Shown here: positions 1 to 9,240 of the stretch, piece after piece
Layout: each line of letters opens with the position of its first letter
Numbering within the stretch: position 1 is the first letter of the stretch
NCBI RefSeq assembly: GCF_963676935.1
Contig: NZ_OY781470.1
Coordinates: 930,001 to 994,000 of the forward strand
Direction of reading: 5' to 3'
DNA length: 64,000 bases
Origin: Halarcobacter sp.
GTDB taxonomy: Bacteria; Campylobacterota; Campylobacteria; Campylobacterales; Arcobacteraceae
Program-made: the position numbers and the translations under genes
Notes under the pieces: model-generated
What the model saw: the letters and a program-made list of their open reading frames with translations, nothing else
Database searches by the model: none
What the model was told of the DNA's origin: nothing

Positions 1-2
1 AA

Positions 3-2399
3 AACTATGACAATATTCAAATAGGAGCTTCAAAAGATTCTGATACTGCAAAAACAGTTTTGGATAATATTAACTCTTCTTCATCACATGATATATCGCA
101 TGCTTTTAGTAAAGTTTTAGAGAATACAAGTCCAAATAATGATTCTCAGCTTGTGCGTTTAAATAAAGTCCAAATAAATAATAATAACTTATTAGCCTTA
201 GGTTTTTCTAGTTCGGTTACTCATTTTAAAGCAGTAAATTGGATACGTCATTCAATTTATACAGCATCAAGTAATATTGAAAAACTCTTAGAAGCTGCAA
301 AACAAGCAGCATCAACTTTATCAAAAGATATCACTACTATTATAAGTAATATTACTGATGATATTGATGAAGCAATAGAAGATATAGCTGCTGCTGTAGA
401 AAAACTTTGGAATGATGTTTCAAGTTTTGCACAAAAACTTTGGGATATATTAAGAACAGTTCTTGACTTTAAAACTGCTTATAATATTGGACAAGAGCTT
501 AAACAATTACGTTTCGATCAACTTAAACCATTAAATGATAGTAATTCACAAAATATTTATTCCCATAATGCTTATACTATTATGGAAAGTGCTGAAGATA
601 TGGTCTCGGAGATTAGTGATGATATGATTGAAAAAATTGATACATCACTAGATGCAATATTTGGAAATAATATAAAAGATATTAGCCAAAAAATGGATAC
701 TCATAAAACTAATGTAGATAATGATAAAAAAAATATGCAAAATAACTCTACAATCATTACCCATATTGTAGATCAAATCGATCGTTTAATAGAATTATTA
801 AAAATCAACAAATTAATAGATTATGTAAAAGGTGAAGAGGAAAAATTTAAAGATGATTTAAATACTTTAATGAATAATATATTTGGAGTCACTTTAGATG
901 AAATGTTAAGTGGTTCATTTCCTAAATATTTGGAAGATAATCTACTTAGTTTTTTTAAAGTAGATTCAAAAGAACAATTAGTTGCTACTATAGAGTATCA
1001 TCCAGGATTAAGCAATGGAGATGATCCCGCTCCAAATAGTTTGATAAGACAAATACAAAAAAATATCTTTCAATCTAAAAATTCAATTACAAATTTTGCA
1101 ACTGGATCAAGTAGTGCTGTAGATATGTTTAATGATACACAGAGTACAATTTATGGATTAAAAAATTTATTAACTTCAGAAATAGAAAATTTTAATAAAT
1201 TTGGTCATCACCTTCCAACAGAATTTTTAAAAGATGACAAGATTTTTTCTTTTATGACACAAAGTGGGGATTTACTTAATAAAATTTTTAAACCTTTGGG
1301 AACTTTATTATTCTTGGATTCTCATAAATTTAAAAATATTGAAGATTTGGCAACTTTTGGCATGGGTTTTAGTTTATTTATTGCTCCTATTATTGCTGAA
1401 TCTACAATAAATGAAGCAAATAAAGTATTATCTAAACCAATTGACTTTCAAGAACTTTTTTTAGATTCATCAAATAATCTTCGTAATAAGTTCAATGAAT
1501 ATATAGGATATTCAGGAGCAATATTAGAGTCTATTTTAAATAATACAGCCTCATCTAATAATTTAACATCCAATAGCAATTCCATTGATCAAATAAGTGG
1601 AATTTTTGATTCAGTTAGTAAATTAGCAATAAAACACTTAGGTATTATTATTGATATTATTCAGACAATTTTAGGTGCTATTAGTACTTTTTTTGGATTA
1701 GTTAGTAATATTCCTATAAAAAAACCTATATCTGATGGATTATCTTCTATATTTATGTTATTTAGTGGGATAATGGAGTTGATTAAAATCCCTGTAAAGA
1801 TATTAGATATAAAGTTTGCAGAAGATGCAAAAAAAAGTAAATCTGAAATTGCAGCAACGGTAGCAAGTGCTATTTCAAGTAGTATTGTTTATGTTCTTAA
1901 TTTTGTAGATTATATTTTTCAAGCAATATATATTTTTGTAAAGGGACAGCCAGGCGACAATGCAACCTATGATCCTACTAATGTAGCTGCACTGGCAGTT
2001 TGTGGATTTATTATTGCTGGTACAGTAAATATATTATTCTCTTTGCTTGCTTTTTCATTTAATATTACTAAACTTATTATTTCACTTGGTGTTTCAGGAA
2101 TATCCGATCTTTTAATAGATGCAGAAATAGGAGGGGTAGTTATTTTGGAAATTTTAAGTTTTATAGCTATGAGCTCCAAATATTTTCTTGATATTTCCCA
2201 AATGATATTTGGCTATATTGGTTTTTCATTTTTTGTAAAAGCAATATTGGCTAGTGAAACAGGTGTTGCATTAATAGCCTATTTGATAGTTATTGGTGCT
2301 TATGCAGTTTTATGGATTAGTAGCAAAATAATGGGCTTTGTAGATGTAGGCTTAAGTTTTTTAATACACTTATCAGAAGCCTCAATAGCATCTAAGTAA
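3..2399 (+). CDS. Large membrane-helix-rich protein, 5' end outside window (possible secreted toxin)
   Basis: The reading frame is open to the left edge of the window, so this is the 3' part of a longer gene; the TTG at 60 is unlikely to be the true start. The first few hundred residues are soluble and rich in heptad-like helices (for example around nucleotides 260-500 and 600-860). From about nucleotide 1340 onward there are many hydrophobic stretches, enough for roughly eight or more membrane segments, ending in a short polar tail. I do not recognise a family. A soluble helical head followed by a hydrophobic tail, next to a lipoprotein gene 18 bp downstream, would fit a pore-forming effector with a partner, but this is inference. 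Upstream sequence is needed to see any delivery domain. Confidence 0.6.
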   Translation, partial: NYDNIQIGASKDSDTAKTVLDNINSSSSHDISHAFSKVLENTSPNNDSQLVRLNKVQINNNNLLALGFSSSVTHFKAVNWIRHSIYTASSNIEKLLEAAKQAASTLSKDITTIISNITDDIDEAIEDIAAAVEKLWNDVSSFAQKLWDILRTVLDFKTAYNIGQELKQLRFDQLKPLNDSNSQNIYSHNAYTIMESAEDMVSEISDDMIEKIDTSLDAIFGNNIKDISQKMDTHKTNVDNDKKNMQNNSTIITHIVDQIDRLIELLKINKLIDYVKGEEEKFKDDLNTLMNNIFGVTLDEMLSGSFPKYLEDNLLSFFKVDSKEQLVATIEYHPGLSNGDDPAPNSLIRQIQKNIFQSKNSITNFATGSSSAVDMFNDTQSTIYGLKNLLTSEIENFNKFGHHLPTEFLKDDKIFSFMTQSGDLLNKIFKPLGTLLFLDSHKFKNIEDLATFGMGFSLFIAPIIAESTINEANKVLSKPIDFQELFLDSSNNLRNKFNEYIGYSGAILESILNNTASSNNLTSNSNSIDQISGIFDSVSKLAIKHLGIIIDIIQTILGAISTFFGLVSNIPIKKPISDGLSSIFMLFSGIMELIKIPVKILDIKFAEDAKKSKSEIAATVASAISSSIVYVLNFVDYIFQAIYIFVKGQPGDNATYDPTNVAALAVCGFIIAGTVNILFSLLAFSFNITKLIISLGVSGISDLLIDAEIGGVVILEILSFIAMSSKYFLDISQMIFGYIGFSFFVKAILASETGVALIAYLIVIGAYAVLWISSKIMGFVDVGLSFLIHLSEASIASK

Positions 2400-2417
2400 A
2401 AAACCAAAGGAAAAATA

Positions 2418-4103
2418 ATGATTAAATATTTAATAATTTTAATATTAAGTATTCTTTTTATTGGATGCAATAATAGCTCAGCAATAAATAATAGTATGGA
2501 AATAGAATACAAAAATATTGTTTCAGAGTATAGTTTATCAACTAAAGCTGTATCTAGTGTAAATGAAAATCATATAGTGATGCTTGAGTTAGAAACTGGT
2601 TTAGAAACAACACAATTAGAAAATGACTTAGATGAAAGAGGAAGTGATTGTTATAATTTTGTTCCTATAACAAACTTAGATGAAATTACAATTATTATAG
2701 ATGATAATATGCCTATTGAATATATATCAATACAAGATGAAACAACTAATAGTTTAGATTACTTTTATAAGGGAAAAGCAGATAAATATTCATTTATAAA
2801 AAAAGATTCATATCAAGTTTGTGTACACCATAACGGTATTGATGAAAGTCAAACTGTGTTTTTACAATTTGGTTCATCTTTAGATGATTCTTGTAATCCT
2901 ACAACTGCAGATAATGTAATTGATTCACTAAATACTGGTAGTTGTAAAGGGTGTACATTAACAAATGATGTTATAAAAGAGTTGAAAACTAAAAAATTAA
3001 GAAATATAGATTTAACTTGTGCAACATTAAAAGGTGTAAATTTTAGTAACTATCATCTTGAAAATACTATATTTGATAAGGTTAAATTTTTTTCTATAAA
3101 AGACACGAGTGATTTCCCTGATGTTAAATATACTAATACAACTTTTGATTCATCATATTTAGATAATGCAAGTTTTAAAAATGTTGAATTTATAGATATA
3201 AATAAAGCTTCCCCTTTAGATATTAATGCATTATTTAGAAATGCTGTTTTAAATGGGGTAGATTTTAGTTCTTCAATATTTACTTTTACAAAAGATGAAT
3301 GTATTGATGGTTCAGTTAGTTTTGAAAATAACACTTTTAAAAATGCCCAAATGCAAAATTTATGTTTCAAACCTGTTGATAGTAAAGCTATTTCTTTACA
3401 AGGAGTTAACTTTGAAGGGGCAAATTTACAAAATGCAGATTTAAGTGAGATAGATTTTGGTACAGCTAGTTTTATTCAGGCAAATTTAACTGGAGTAGAT
3501 TTTTATAATAGCAATTTAACAAATACGAATTTTAGTAATACGACTTTTATTTCTACTGATTTATCAAATGCAGATTTTACAAATGCAAATATGCAAAATA
3601 CATCTTTTGATAGTGTGACATTATTAAATACAAATTTTACTAATGCGGATTTTACAAATACAACAACAGAACAGTTATCAAAGATTGCTAAAAAAGATCT
3701 TGTGGACTTAACAAATGCAAAACAATCTGTTATTGCATGGGGATATTCTGGTAAGCCATCAGGCGAGTGGACAGATTGTACTAATTGGAATGAGGGTACA
3801 AATACAACTTTGTATTCTTTTGATGCAGGGTACTGGGATGATAATTATTTATGTACTAAAGAACTTGGCACATGGTATTTTTATGATAATGGAGACCATA
3901 ATAAAACTCCAAAAGTTAGGCTTCTTGAAAACTCTGATACCTCTTGGGATGACAATTATTTAATATATACAAATATTTATAATATTAATATTTATTTTAG
4001 TAGTGATGGATATATACCAAAAAAATTTTGCGTTAATACAGCTGAGCCAAGTGATAGCTCTAATACATGGGGAGATAATTTTATATGTTTTGATTTTAAT
4101 TAA
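2418..4103 (+). CDS. Pentapeptide-repeat lipoprotein with C-terminal W-x-DN-Y repeats
   Basis: The 561-residue protein starts with a lipoprotein signal (lipobox LFIGC, Cys17) and follows the upstream gene by 18 bp with an AAAGGA site. Residues about 175-425 contain pentapeptide repeats of the A(D/N)LXX kind, densest at about 327-425 (for example ANLQN ADLSE). The last 120 residues lack these and instead carry repeated W-x-DN-Y/F motifs (GYWDDNYLC, TSWDDNYLI, NTWGDNFIC) with paired cysteines. The product should be anchored on the periplasmic or outer-membrane face. Pentapeptide proteins form right-handed beta-helices. Position after a membrane-active protein suggests a partner or immunity role, which is unproven. 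Confidence 0.75.
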   Translation: MIKYLIILILSILFIGCNNSSAINNSMEIEYKNIVSEYSLSTKAVSSVNENHIVMLELETGLETTQLENDLDERGSDCYNFVPITNLDEITIIIDDNMPIEYISIQDETTNSLDYFYKGKADKYSFIKKDSYQVCVHHNGIDESQTVFLQFGSSLDDSCNPTTADNVIDSLNTGSCKGCTLTNDVIKELKTKKLRNIDLTCATLKGVNFSNYHLENTIFDKVKFFSIKDTSDFPDVKYTNTTFDSSYLDNASFKNVEFIDINKASPLDINALFRNAVLNGVDFSSSIFTFTKDECIDGSVSFENNTFKNAQMQNLCFKPVDSKAISLQGVNFEGANLQNADLSEIDFGTASFIQANLTGVDFYNSNLTNTNFSNTTFISTDLSNADFTNANMQNTSFDSVTLLNTNFTNADFTNTTTEQLSKIAKKDLVDLTNAKQSVIAWGYSGKPSGEWTDCTNWNEGTNTTLYSFDAGYWDDNYLCTKELGTWYFYDNGDHNKTPKVRLLENSDTSWDDNYLIYTNIYNINIYFSSDGYIPKKFCVNTAEPSDSSNTWGDNFICFDFN

Positions 4104-4116
4104 AACTTTTTATTAA

Positions 4117-4284
4117 GAAGGTTATTTTAGAAGTAAAATTGCATCATTAGTATATGGATTGTATTTAGCCTCAAACTATCTAGGTATAGGGTGTAGTGGT
4201 ATTGGTGCATATTATGATGATGAGGTTTGTGAGTTTTTAGGAGAATATACACAGGGTTTATATGCCTTAGCAATAGGAAAATAA
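4117..4284 (+). pseudogene. Remnant of a nitroreductase/SagB-like gene, C-terminal fragment
   Basis: A short open stretch after the stop at 4114-4116 encodes a peptide that includes LASNYLGIGCSGIGAYYDDE and ends at the TAA at 4282-4284. The run of L-G-x-G-C-x-G-I-G-A followed by acidic residues and E-F-L-G resembles the C-terminal end of nitroreductase-fold, SagB-type oxidoreductases. It has no start codon or ribosome binding site and covers only about 55 residues, so it is best read as the tail of a deleted gene. The family call rests on motif resemblance only. Confidence 0.55.
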
Positions 4285-4328
4285 AGAAAAAGATTGTAAA
4301 ATTATTTATATGGTTTTTAAGGCATCTA

Positions 4329-5096
4329 ATGAAAAAAAACTTTTCCCTGTGTAGTTTAGCAGTTCTCTTTTCTATAATTTTAGCATTATATGTAAGTATC
4401 TCATTTTATATTGATTATAGTGATTTTAATCATGAAAAATATAAGGAAAGTACATTTTTAATAAAAATAGTAGTTTTAGGAGTACTATTTTTTGTTGCTG
4501 CTTTTATTTTTATTTTATTTAAAGTTTACAAAAAAAGTTATATAGAAAAAGAATTAAAACAAAGAACAGAAGATATTATAAACGAAAATGAAACCTTAAA
4601 AATATATTCTCATATTGAGCCTTTAACCCAATGTTTAAATCAAAAATATTTTATGGAAAGATTTAATGAAGAGTTTAAAAGGGCAATTAGAGAAAAACAA
4701 TATATATCAATGTTTATTGTAAACATTGATGAGTTTAAAGCTTTTAATGATATTTATGGAAGAGATGAAGGGAACGAGTGTTTAAAGCTTATTGCAAATA
4801 TTCTAGTTAATCATTGTAATAGACCTACTGATTTAGTTTCAAGGTTTAGTGGTGATGAGTTTTATGTATTATTGCCAAATACAAAAGATGCAAAAGCAGT
4901 TTCAAAAAAGTGTGTTAAATCAGTAAAATCTTTAAATATTCCACATGATAATTCAATTGCTTCAAATGTCTTAACAATAAGTATAGGAACATCTTATATT
5001 TTACCTGTTCATCCTGAACAAATAGATGATTTAATAAAAAGTGCACAAAACTCTTTAAAGAAAGCAAAAATAAGTGGTAGAGACAGAGTAAATTGA
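4329..5096 (+). CDS. Membrane-anchored diguanylate cyclase (GGDEF domain)
   Basis: The 255-residue protein has two transmembrane helices (about 7-29 and 45-66) with a short loop between, then a GGDEF domain from about 95 to the end. The signature is SGDEF at 174-178; Ser in the first position is found in some active cyclases. An RxxD product-inhibition site (RPTD, 165-168) sits at the usual five-residue distance. It should make c-di-GMP from two GTP at the inner membrane. There is no evident sensor domain beyond the short periplasmic loop. It is transcribed alone, before the secretion operon. Confidence 0.85.
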   Translation: MKKNFSLCSLAVLFSIILALYVSISFYIDYSDFNHEKYKESTFLIKIVVLGVLFFVAAFIFILFKVYKKSYIEKELKQRTEDIINENETLKIYSHIEPLTQCLNQKYFMERFNEEFKRAIREKQYISMFIVNIDEFKAFNDIYGRDEGNECLKLIANILVNHCNRPTDLVSRFSGDEFYVLLPNTKDAKAVSKKCVKSVKSLNIPHDNSIASNVLTISIGTSYILPVHPEQIDDLIKSAQNSLKKAKISGRDRVN

Positions 5097-5138
5097 TATT
5101 ATTTATCAGTTTTTAATTATCTTTAACATAGTTTTTAT

Positions 5139-5144
5139 TATAAT
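5139..5144 (+). promoter_or_regulatory. Probable -10 box of the type II secretion operon
   Basis: An exact TATAAT lies 28 bp before the TTG start of the first gene, in AT-rich DNA. No clear -35 is seen, as is common for sigma-70 promoters in Campylobacterota. Confidence 0.5.
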
Positions 5145-5171
5145 CCTGATTATTTAATAAAAGGAATAATT

Positions 5172-5546
5172 TTGAAAAAAGCATTTTCATTAATGGAATT
5201 AATGGTTGTAATTATTATTTTAGGTTTATTAGCAGCTTTTGTGTTGCCTAATCTTACAGGAAAAAGTGAAGAAGCAAAAGTGAAAATTGTATGTGTACAG
5301 ATGCAAAGTATAGCAAAAACATTAAAAATGTATAAGTTAGATAACTCTACTTTCCCAACTACAGAAGAGGGACTAAACTTATTAATTGAGAAAAAATATT
5401 TTGATGATGGAAAAACTCCAAAAGATTCTTGGGGTAATGAGTTTATATATATTTCAGAAGATAATAGTTTTGATTTAGTTTCAAAAGGTGCAGATAAAAA
5501 AGAAGATACTGCTGATGACATATATTATTCTAAATGTAGTGAATAA
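5172..5546 (+). CDS. gspG: Type II secretion major pseudopilin GspG
   Basis: This 124-residue protein opens the secretion operon. A TTG start with AAGGA at 5161-5165 gives a short leader, KKA, then FSLMELMVVI with the Glu at mature position 5, the mark of type IV prepilins. The -1 residue is Ala rather than the usual Gly. The C-terminal half has the GspG pattern: S-W-G-N-E-F and a G-A-D-K-x-x-D-T-A-D-D calcium-binding-like loop. It should polymerise into the periplasmic pseudopilus that pushes substrates through the secretin. The next pseudopilin follows after 3 bp. Confidence 0.92.
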   Translation: MKKAFSLMELMVVIIILGLLAAFVLPNLTGKSEEAKVKIVCVQMQSIAKTLKMYKLDNSTFPTTEEGLNLLIEKKYFDDGKTPKDSWGNEFIYISEDNSFDLVSKGADKKEDTADDIYYSKCSE

Positions 5547-5549
5547 TAT

Positions 5550-6092
5550 ATGCATAATATTAGAGTAAAAAAAGGATTTACTCTAATAGAGTTAATTATA
5601 GTAATATTATTAATCTCTATAGTTTCTTTAATTCTTATTCCAAATTTTAATTTTAATCAAGAAAAAAAATATAAACTTGAACTAAAAAATGTAAAAGAAT
5701 TCATGCTTAATAACTTTCAATTTGAGAATAAATTAGAGTTAGAATGTATAGAAAAAGATGGATTAAATTGTTATATATTTGTTGATGGTATTATGAAAGA
5801 AGATATAATTATAAAGAATCTATTTAATCAAGTACCAAAAGTTTATAACTTTGATAAAGAATTAAGTGATTATAAATTTGGGAAAATAAAAGTTGATAAT
5901 TATGAATATGAACCTTTTTTTGAATTAAAAATAAATAGAGATAAGAAACATAAAAATATTGTTTTAGATACTTATGAGGATAAAGTTTATTTATTTTCTT
6001 CTATTTCAAAAAAAATAAAACTATTTAAAAATACAAATGAAGTTTTAGATATGATGTATGATAATTCAATAGAGGTTAGAGATGCTTTTTAA
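5550..6092 (+). CDS. Type II secretion minor pseudopilin (GspH-like)
   Basis: A 180-residue protein with a classical prepilin leader: KKG, then FTLIELIIVILL, with Gly at -1 and Glu at +5. Beyond the N-terminal helix the sequence is not conserved enough for firm assignment. Place in the operon right after gspG, and the fact that I-, J- and K-like pseudopilins are accounted for elsewhere, points to the GspH role. It overlaps the next gene by 11 bp, which suggests translational coupling. Confidence 0.7.
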   Translation: MHNIRVKKGFTLIELIIVILLISIVSLILIPNFNFNQEKKYKLELKNVKEFMLNNFQFENKLELECIEKDGLNCYIFVDGIMKEDIIIKNLFNQVPKVYNFDKELSDYKFGKIKVDNYEYEPFFELKINRDKKHKNIVLDTYEDKVYLFSSISKKIKLFKNTNEVLDMMYDNSIEVRDAF

Positions 6093-7299
6093 ATATATAG
6101 GAATAGAGACAAATAGTGGGAAAAAAATAAAATCTAAGATCGAAGCAGACTCTTTAGACAAAGCAAAAATAAAATTAAAAGCAAAAGGTATTTTGTATAC
6201 ATCTATAAAAGAAGATAGTTTAGATTTTGGTAAAATCTCCTTTAAACGTAAGAGAAAATTAGATTTATCTACTTTATCCTATTTAAGTAGAGATTTGAGT
6301 ATTTATCTTCAATCTGGTGTTACTCTAATTGCTTCAATTAATCTTTTAAAACAACGATATAAAGATAATAAAACACTTTTTTCTTTTTTTGATACTATTA
6401 AAAATTATCTTGATGAAGGAAAAACTTTTTATGATGCTTTAGATTCTCAGAATTTAATCAAATTACCAGATTTTTATAAACAATCAATTAAAGTTAGTGA
6501 GAGTGGTGGTTTATTAGAGACTGTATTATTGGAATTGTCAGTATTTTTAAAGGAACAAGATAGGATTAGAAAACAAGTAAGTTCTGCTTTAGCATATCCT
6601 CTTTTTATTCTTATTGTATCTTTTTTTATGGTTGGCTTTATGTTGAGTTTTATTGTTCCTAAAATTACATCAATTTTTACTCAGTTTGACCAAGAATTAC
6701 CACAAAGTACAAAAATTGTAATAGCACTAGGAGATTTTTTTTCTCAAAATTATCATTATGTTATAGCTTCTTTTTTAGTATTTATTTTTCTATTTGTTTT
6801 TTTGTTAAAAAAGAGTACCAAGTTTAAATATGCCTTTGATAAATTTTTATTAAAACTTCCATTTTTCTCAAAACTTATAGAGTATAGTGAACTAGCAAGA
6901 TTTTCTTACATGAATTCTATATTAATAAAATCGGGTGTTCCTATAGTTCAAGCAATTAACTTAAGTGCAAATATTTTAAAAAATACTGTAATAAAAAAGA
7001 TTTTTCTTGATGCTTCAAAAAGTGTAGTTGAAGGAAAAAGACTCTCAACTTTACTTGCTCAAAGTAGTGGATATAAAATAGATGAATCTTTTATTCACTC
7101 CGTAGCAATTGGTGAAGATACAAGTAGATTAAGTGAAATATTAAATAGTTTGGCTTCTTTATACAATGAGTCAAATAAAGATAAGACTGATATATTTTTA
7201 TCTTTGTTAGAACCAATTTTTATGTTGTTTGTTGGTACTACAATAGGGTTTATAGTTATAGCAATGTTACTTCCAATATTTTCAATGAATCTAGGTTAA
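6082..7299 (+). CDS. gspF: Type II secretion inner-membrane platform protein GspF
   Basis: The 405-residue protein has the usual family length and layout. Two cytoplasmic T2SF domains (about 65-185 and 265-385) are interleaved with three membrane segments (about 170-195, 227-247 and 375-400). The first domain has the typical S-x-D-L-S-I-Y-L-Q-S-G-V-x-L motif and the second has I-L-I-K-S-G-V-P-I. GspF links the ATPase to pseudopilus assembly. The start overlaps the GspH-like gene. Confidence 0.92.
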   Translation: MLFKYIGIETNSGKKIKSKIEADSLDKAKIKLKAKGILYTSIKEDSLDFGKISFKRKRKLDLSTLSYLSRDLSIYLQSGVTLIASINLLKQRYKDNKTLFSFFDTIKNYLDEGKTFYDALDSQNLIKLPDFYKQSIKVSESGGLLETVLLELSVFLKEQDRIRKQVSSALAYPLFILIVSFFMVGFMLSFIVPKITSIFTQFDQELPQSTKIVIALGDFFSQNYHYVIASFLVFIFLFVFLLKKSTKFKYAFDKFLLKLPFFSKLIEYSELARFSYMNSILIKSGVPIVQAINLSANILKNTVIKKIFLDASKSVVEGKRLSTLLAQSSGYKIDESFIHSVAIGEDTSRLSEILNSLASLYNESNKDKTDIFLSLLEPIFMLFVGTTIGFIVIAMLLPIFSMNLG

Positions 7300-7302
7300 T
7301 AG

Positions 7303-7947
7303 ATGAAAAAAGGGGTTGTTCTTTTTATAACTATAGCTTTTGTTACTATAATTTCAATATTTATTTTAAAAAATTTAGATAATACTGATAAGTATTTAGA
7401 AAATCAAAATTTTATAGTTTCGAATACACAACTTCTGATTTCTATTCAAAATACACAGGAACAAGTTTCAAAAATATTAGTTAACAATAAAAATACTGTT
7501 GATAAGTTTTTAGAAGATACATTACTTGATAGTTCAATTCCATTAAAAATTAATATAGAAGACTTGAAAATCGATTCAACTTTTAATAGATATGAAAAGG
7601 TTGATATAAATACTTTATCAAAAGATGACAAAAGTGAAATAAATAAACTTTTTATGGATAATAATATTTTTAATTTTTATTTGTTTTTAGATATATATAC
7701 AGAAATATTACAAAGAAGTAACAAAAATATTACAAATAGAAGTCAATTATATGATATAATAAATACTTTTACTATAAGAGATGAAAGTAGTGAAATAGAA
7801 AAAATCATTAATGATTTAGGCTTTATTGATGGAGAAGATTTATATGAACTTAATGTCAATGCCGAATATTTGAATGCAAAAGCAAAAGCATATTATATTT
7901 TAAATAAGAGTGGAGAGGTAGAATATTTTGACATTAGTTTCAAATAA
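7303..7947 (+). CDS. Type II secretion minor pseudopilin GspK-like
   Basis: A 214-residue protein with a short leader, KKG, followed by VVLFITIAFVTIISIFIL. It has no Glu at mature position 5, which is the hallmark of GspK among pseudopilins. The middle has an L-Y-D-I-I-N-x-F helical region and the end has a Y-L-N-A-K-A-K-A-Y-Y-I-L strand like that of GspK. GspK caps the pseudopilus tip with I and J. It is shorter than the roughly 320 residues usual in gamma-proteobacteria. It overlaps the next gene by 20 bp. Confidence 0.75.
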   Translation: MKKGVVLFITIAFVTIISIFILKNLDNTDKYLENQNFIVSNTQLLISIQNTQEQVSKILVNNKNTVDKFLEDTLLDSSIPLKINIEDLKIDSTFNRYEKVDINTLSKDDKSEINKLFMDNNIFNFYLFLDIYTEILQRSNKNITNRSQLYDIINTFTIRDESSEIEKIINDLGFIDGEDLYELNVNAEYLNAKAKAYYILNKSGEVEYFDISFK

Positions 7948-8848
7948 AACTACAAAAAAAATATTTTTAACAACAAATACAAAAGTTAATAATATTACAG
8001 ATAAAGTTAGTTTAATAATATCCCCAGAATTTTATTGGGTAAGAAAGTTTGATATACCAGTAAAAACTGAAACCCAAGCAAGACATTTACTTCCTACTTT
8101 ATTTGAAGATTTAATTAAAGAAAATGACTCTTTAACTTATCAAGCAATTAAATTAGAAGAGAATCTTTTTTTATGTTTTGCTTATAGTGATAAAAAAATA
8201 TATGAAGCAATAAAAAAAGCTAATATTCCTATATCAAATATAAGCTCAGTATATTTTGCACAAAATGAATGTAAAAAATTTGAAAGTTTTGAAGTTGATG
8301 AACAAAACTATATTTACACAAGAGATGGGATATTAGTTAAAATTCCTAATTCAATAGCTAAAGATAGTATAGTTTTAAATAAAATTATAAATAATATAAA
8401 ACTTTCTTCTTATAAATTACATATAAAACTTTATAACAATTTTTTTAATATAAAATTTTATTATTCAATTTTTGCTGTGTTATCTATATTGATTTTAATG
8501 AATTTAATTAAATATATCAATTATTCAAGTGAAATATCAACTTTAAACAATCAAGTAGAAGAGATTAGAAAAAATTATAATTTGCCTTCTAGTTCTTTAC
8601 AAGTTAGAAGTATATTAAGTAAATACAATAAATCTATATCTTTGGAAAAAGAGAAAAGAGATGCTATTAGTTATATCCTTTCTAACAATAAATTAAATTT
8701 AAAATCATTAGCTGTAGATAATAATCTAATTATATTAGAATATATCTCTACTAAAAAAGCAGAAGTTGATTCTTTTTTAAAGAAAAAATTTAAAGCAGTA
8801 AATATAAAAGAAAATCAATTTTTATTAAAGGTGAGTATAACTTTATGA
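7928..8848 (+). CDS. Type II secretion assembly-platform protein GspL-like
   Basis: A 306-residue protein starting with TTG inside the gspK end. The first 170 residues resemble the cytoplasmic actin-like domain of GspL/PilM proteins (a region like S-P-E-F-Y-W-V-R-K-F-D-I-P-V-K). One membrane helix follows at about 175-193, then a coiled coil and a small ferredoxin-like periplasmic domain. GspL recruits the GspE ATPase to the membrane. Assignment relies on layout and position between K and M; primary sequence similarity looks weak. Confidence 0.75.
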   Translation: MTLVSNKTTKKIFLTTNTKVNNITDKVSLIISPEFYWVRKFDIPVKTETQARHLLPTLFEDLIKENDSLTYQAIKLEENLFLCFAYSDKKIYEAIKKANIPISNISSVYFAQNECKKFESFEVDEQNYIYTRDGILVKIPNSIAKDSIVLNKIINNIKLSSYKLHIKLYNNFFNIKFYYSIFAVLSILILMNLIKYINYSSEISTLNNQVEEIRKNYNLPSSSLQVRSILSKYNKSISLEKEKRDAISYILSNNKLNLKSLAVDNNLIILEYISTKKAEVDSFLKKKFKAVNIKENQFLLKVSITL

Positions 8849-9240
8849 ATAAAATAAACCCAATATACATTTTAGCCTTTGTTGTAGTTGTGTTTCTTAT
8901 ATCTATTTCTATATTAAATAATAAAGAAAATGAATTTAAAAATTTAAATAAATATGTAATAGATTTGAATACAAAAGGGAAAATATTTTCTGAGTATAAA
9001 AATAATTGGTTTAATAAAACTGCCATAATAAATAAAGTAGATAGAATTATTAAAAATACAGCTTATAAAAATGAGAAAATTTTAAAAACACAGACAAATA
9101 GTTTAGTTAGAATTAAATTTGAATCAAATAATACAAAGCTTTTAAATAGTTTTTTAAATAGAGTATTAAATGAAAAGTTTTTGTTGAAAAAAATTGATAT
9201 AGAAAAAACAAGTATATATCTTGAAATAGGACTAATATAG
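8845..9240 (+). CDS. Type II secretion protein GspM-like
   Basis: A 131-residue bitopic protein with one N-terminal membrane helix (about 7-25), a coiled-coil linker and a small alpha/beta periplasmic domain. This is the GspM/PilO plan, where the protein pairs with GspL. ATG overlaps the preceding stop by 4 bp, so the two are probably translationally coupled. There is no sequence motif that fixes the family; position and topology carry the call. Confidence 0.68.
   Translation: MNKINPIYILAFVVVVFLISISILNNKENEFKNLNKYVIDLNTKGKIFSEYKNNWFNKTAIINKVDRIIKNTAYKNEKILKTQTNSLVRIKFESNNTKLLNSFLNRVLNEKFLLKKIDIEKTSIYLEIGLI

Noticed and set aside
60-62. TTG at 60 as the true start of the first gene
   Set aside because: The frame is open to the window edge with protein-like sequence and there is no ribosome binding site before it.
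3053-3370. 105-codon minus-strand frame within the lipoprotein gene
   Set aside because: Shadow of a long, well-supported plus-strand gene.
3420-3680. Dense short direct repeats that might be a CRISPR or satellite array
   Set aside because: They are the codons of pentapeptide repeats within an open frame; there are no constant repeats with unique spacers.
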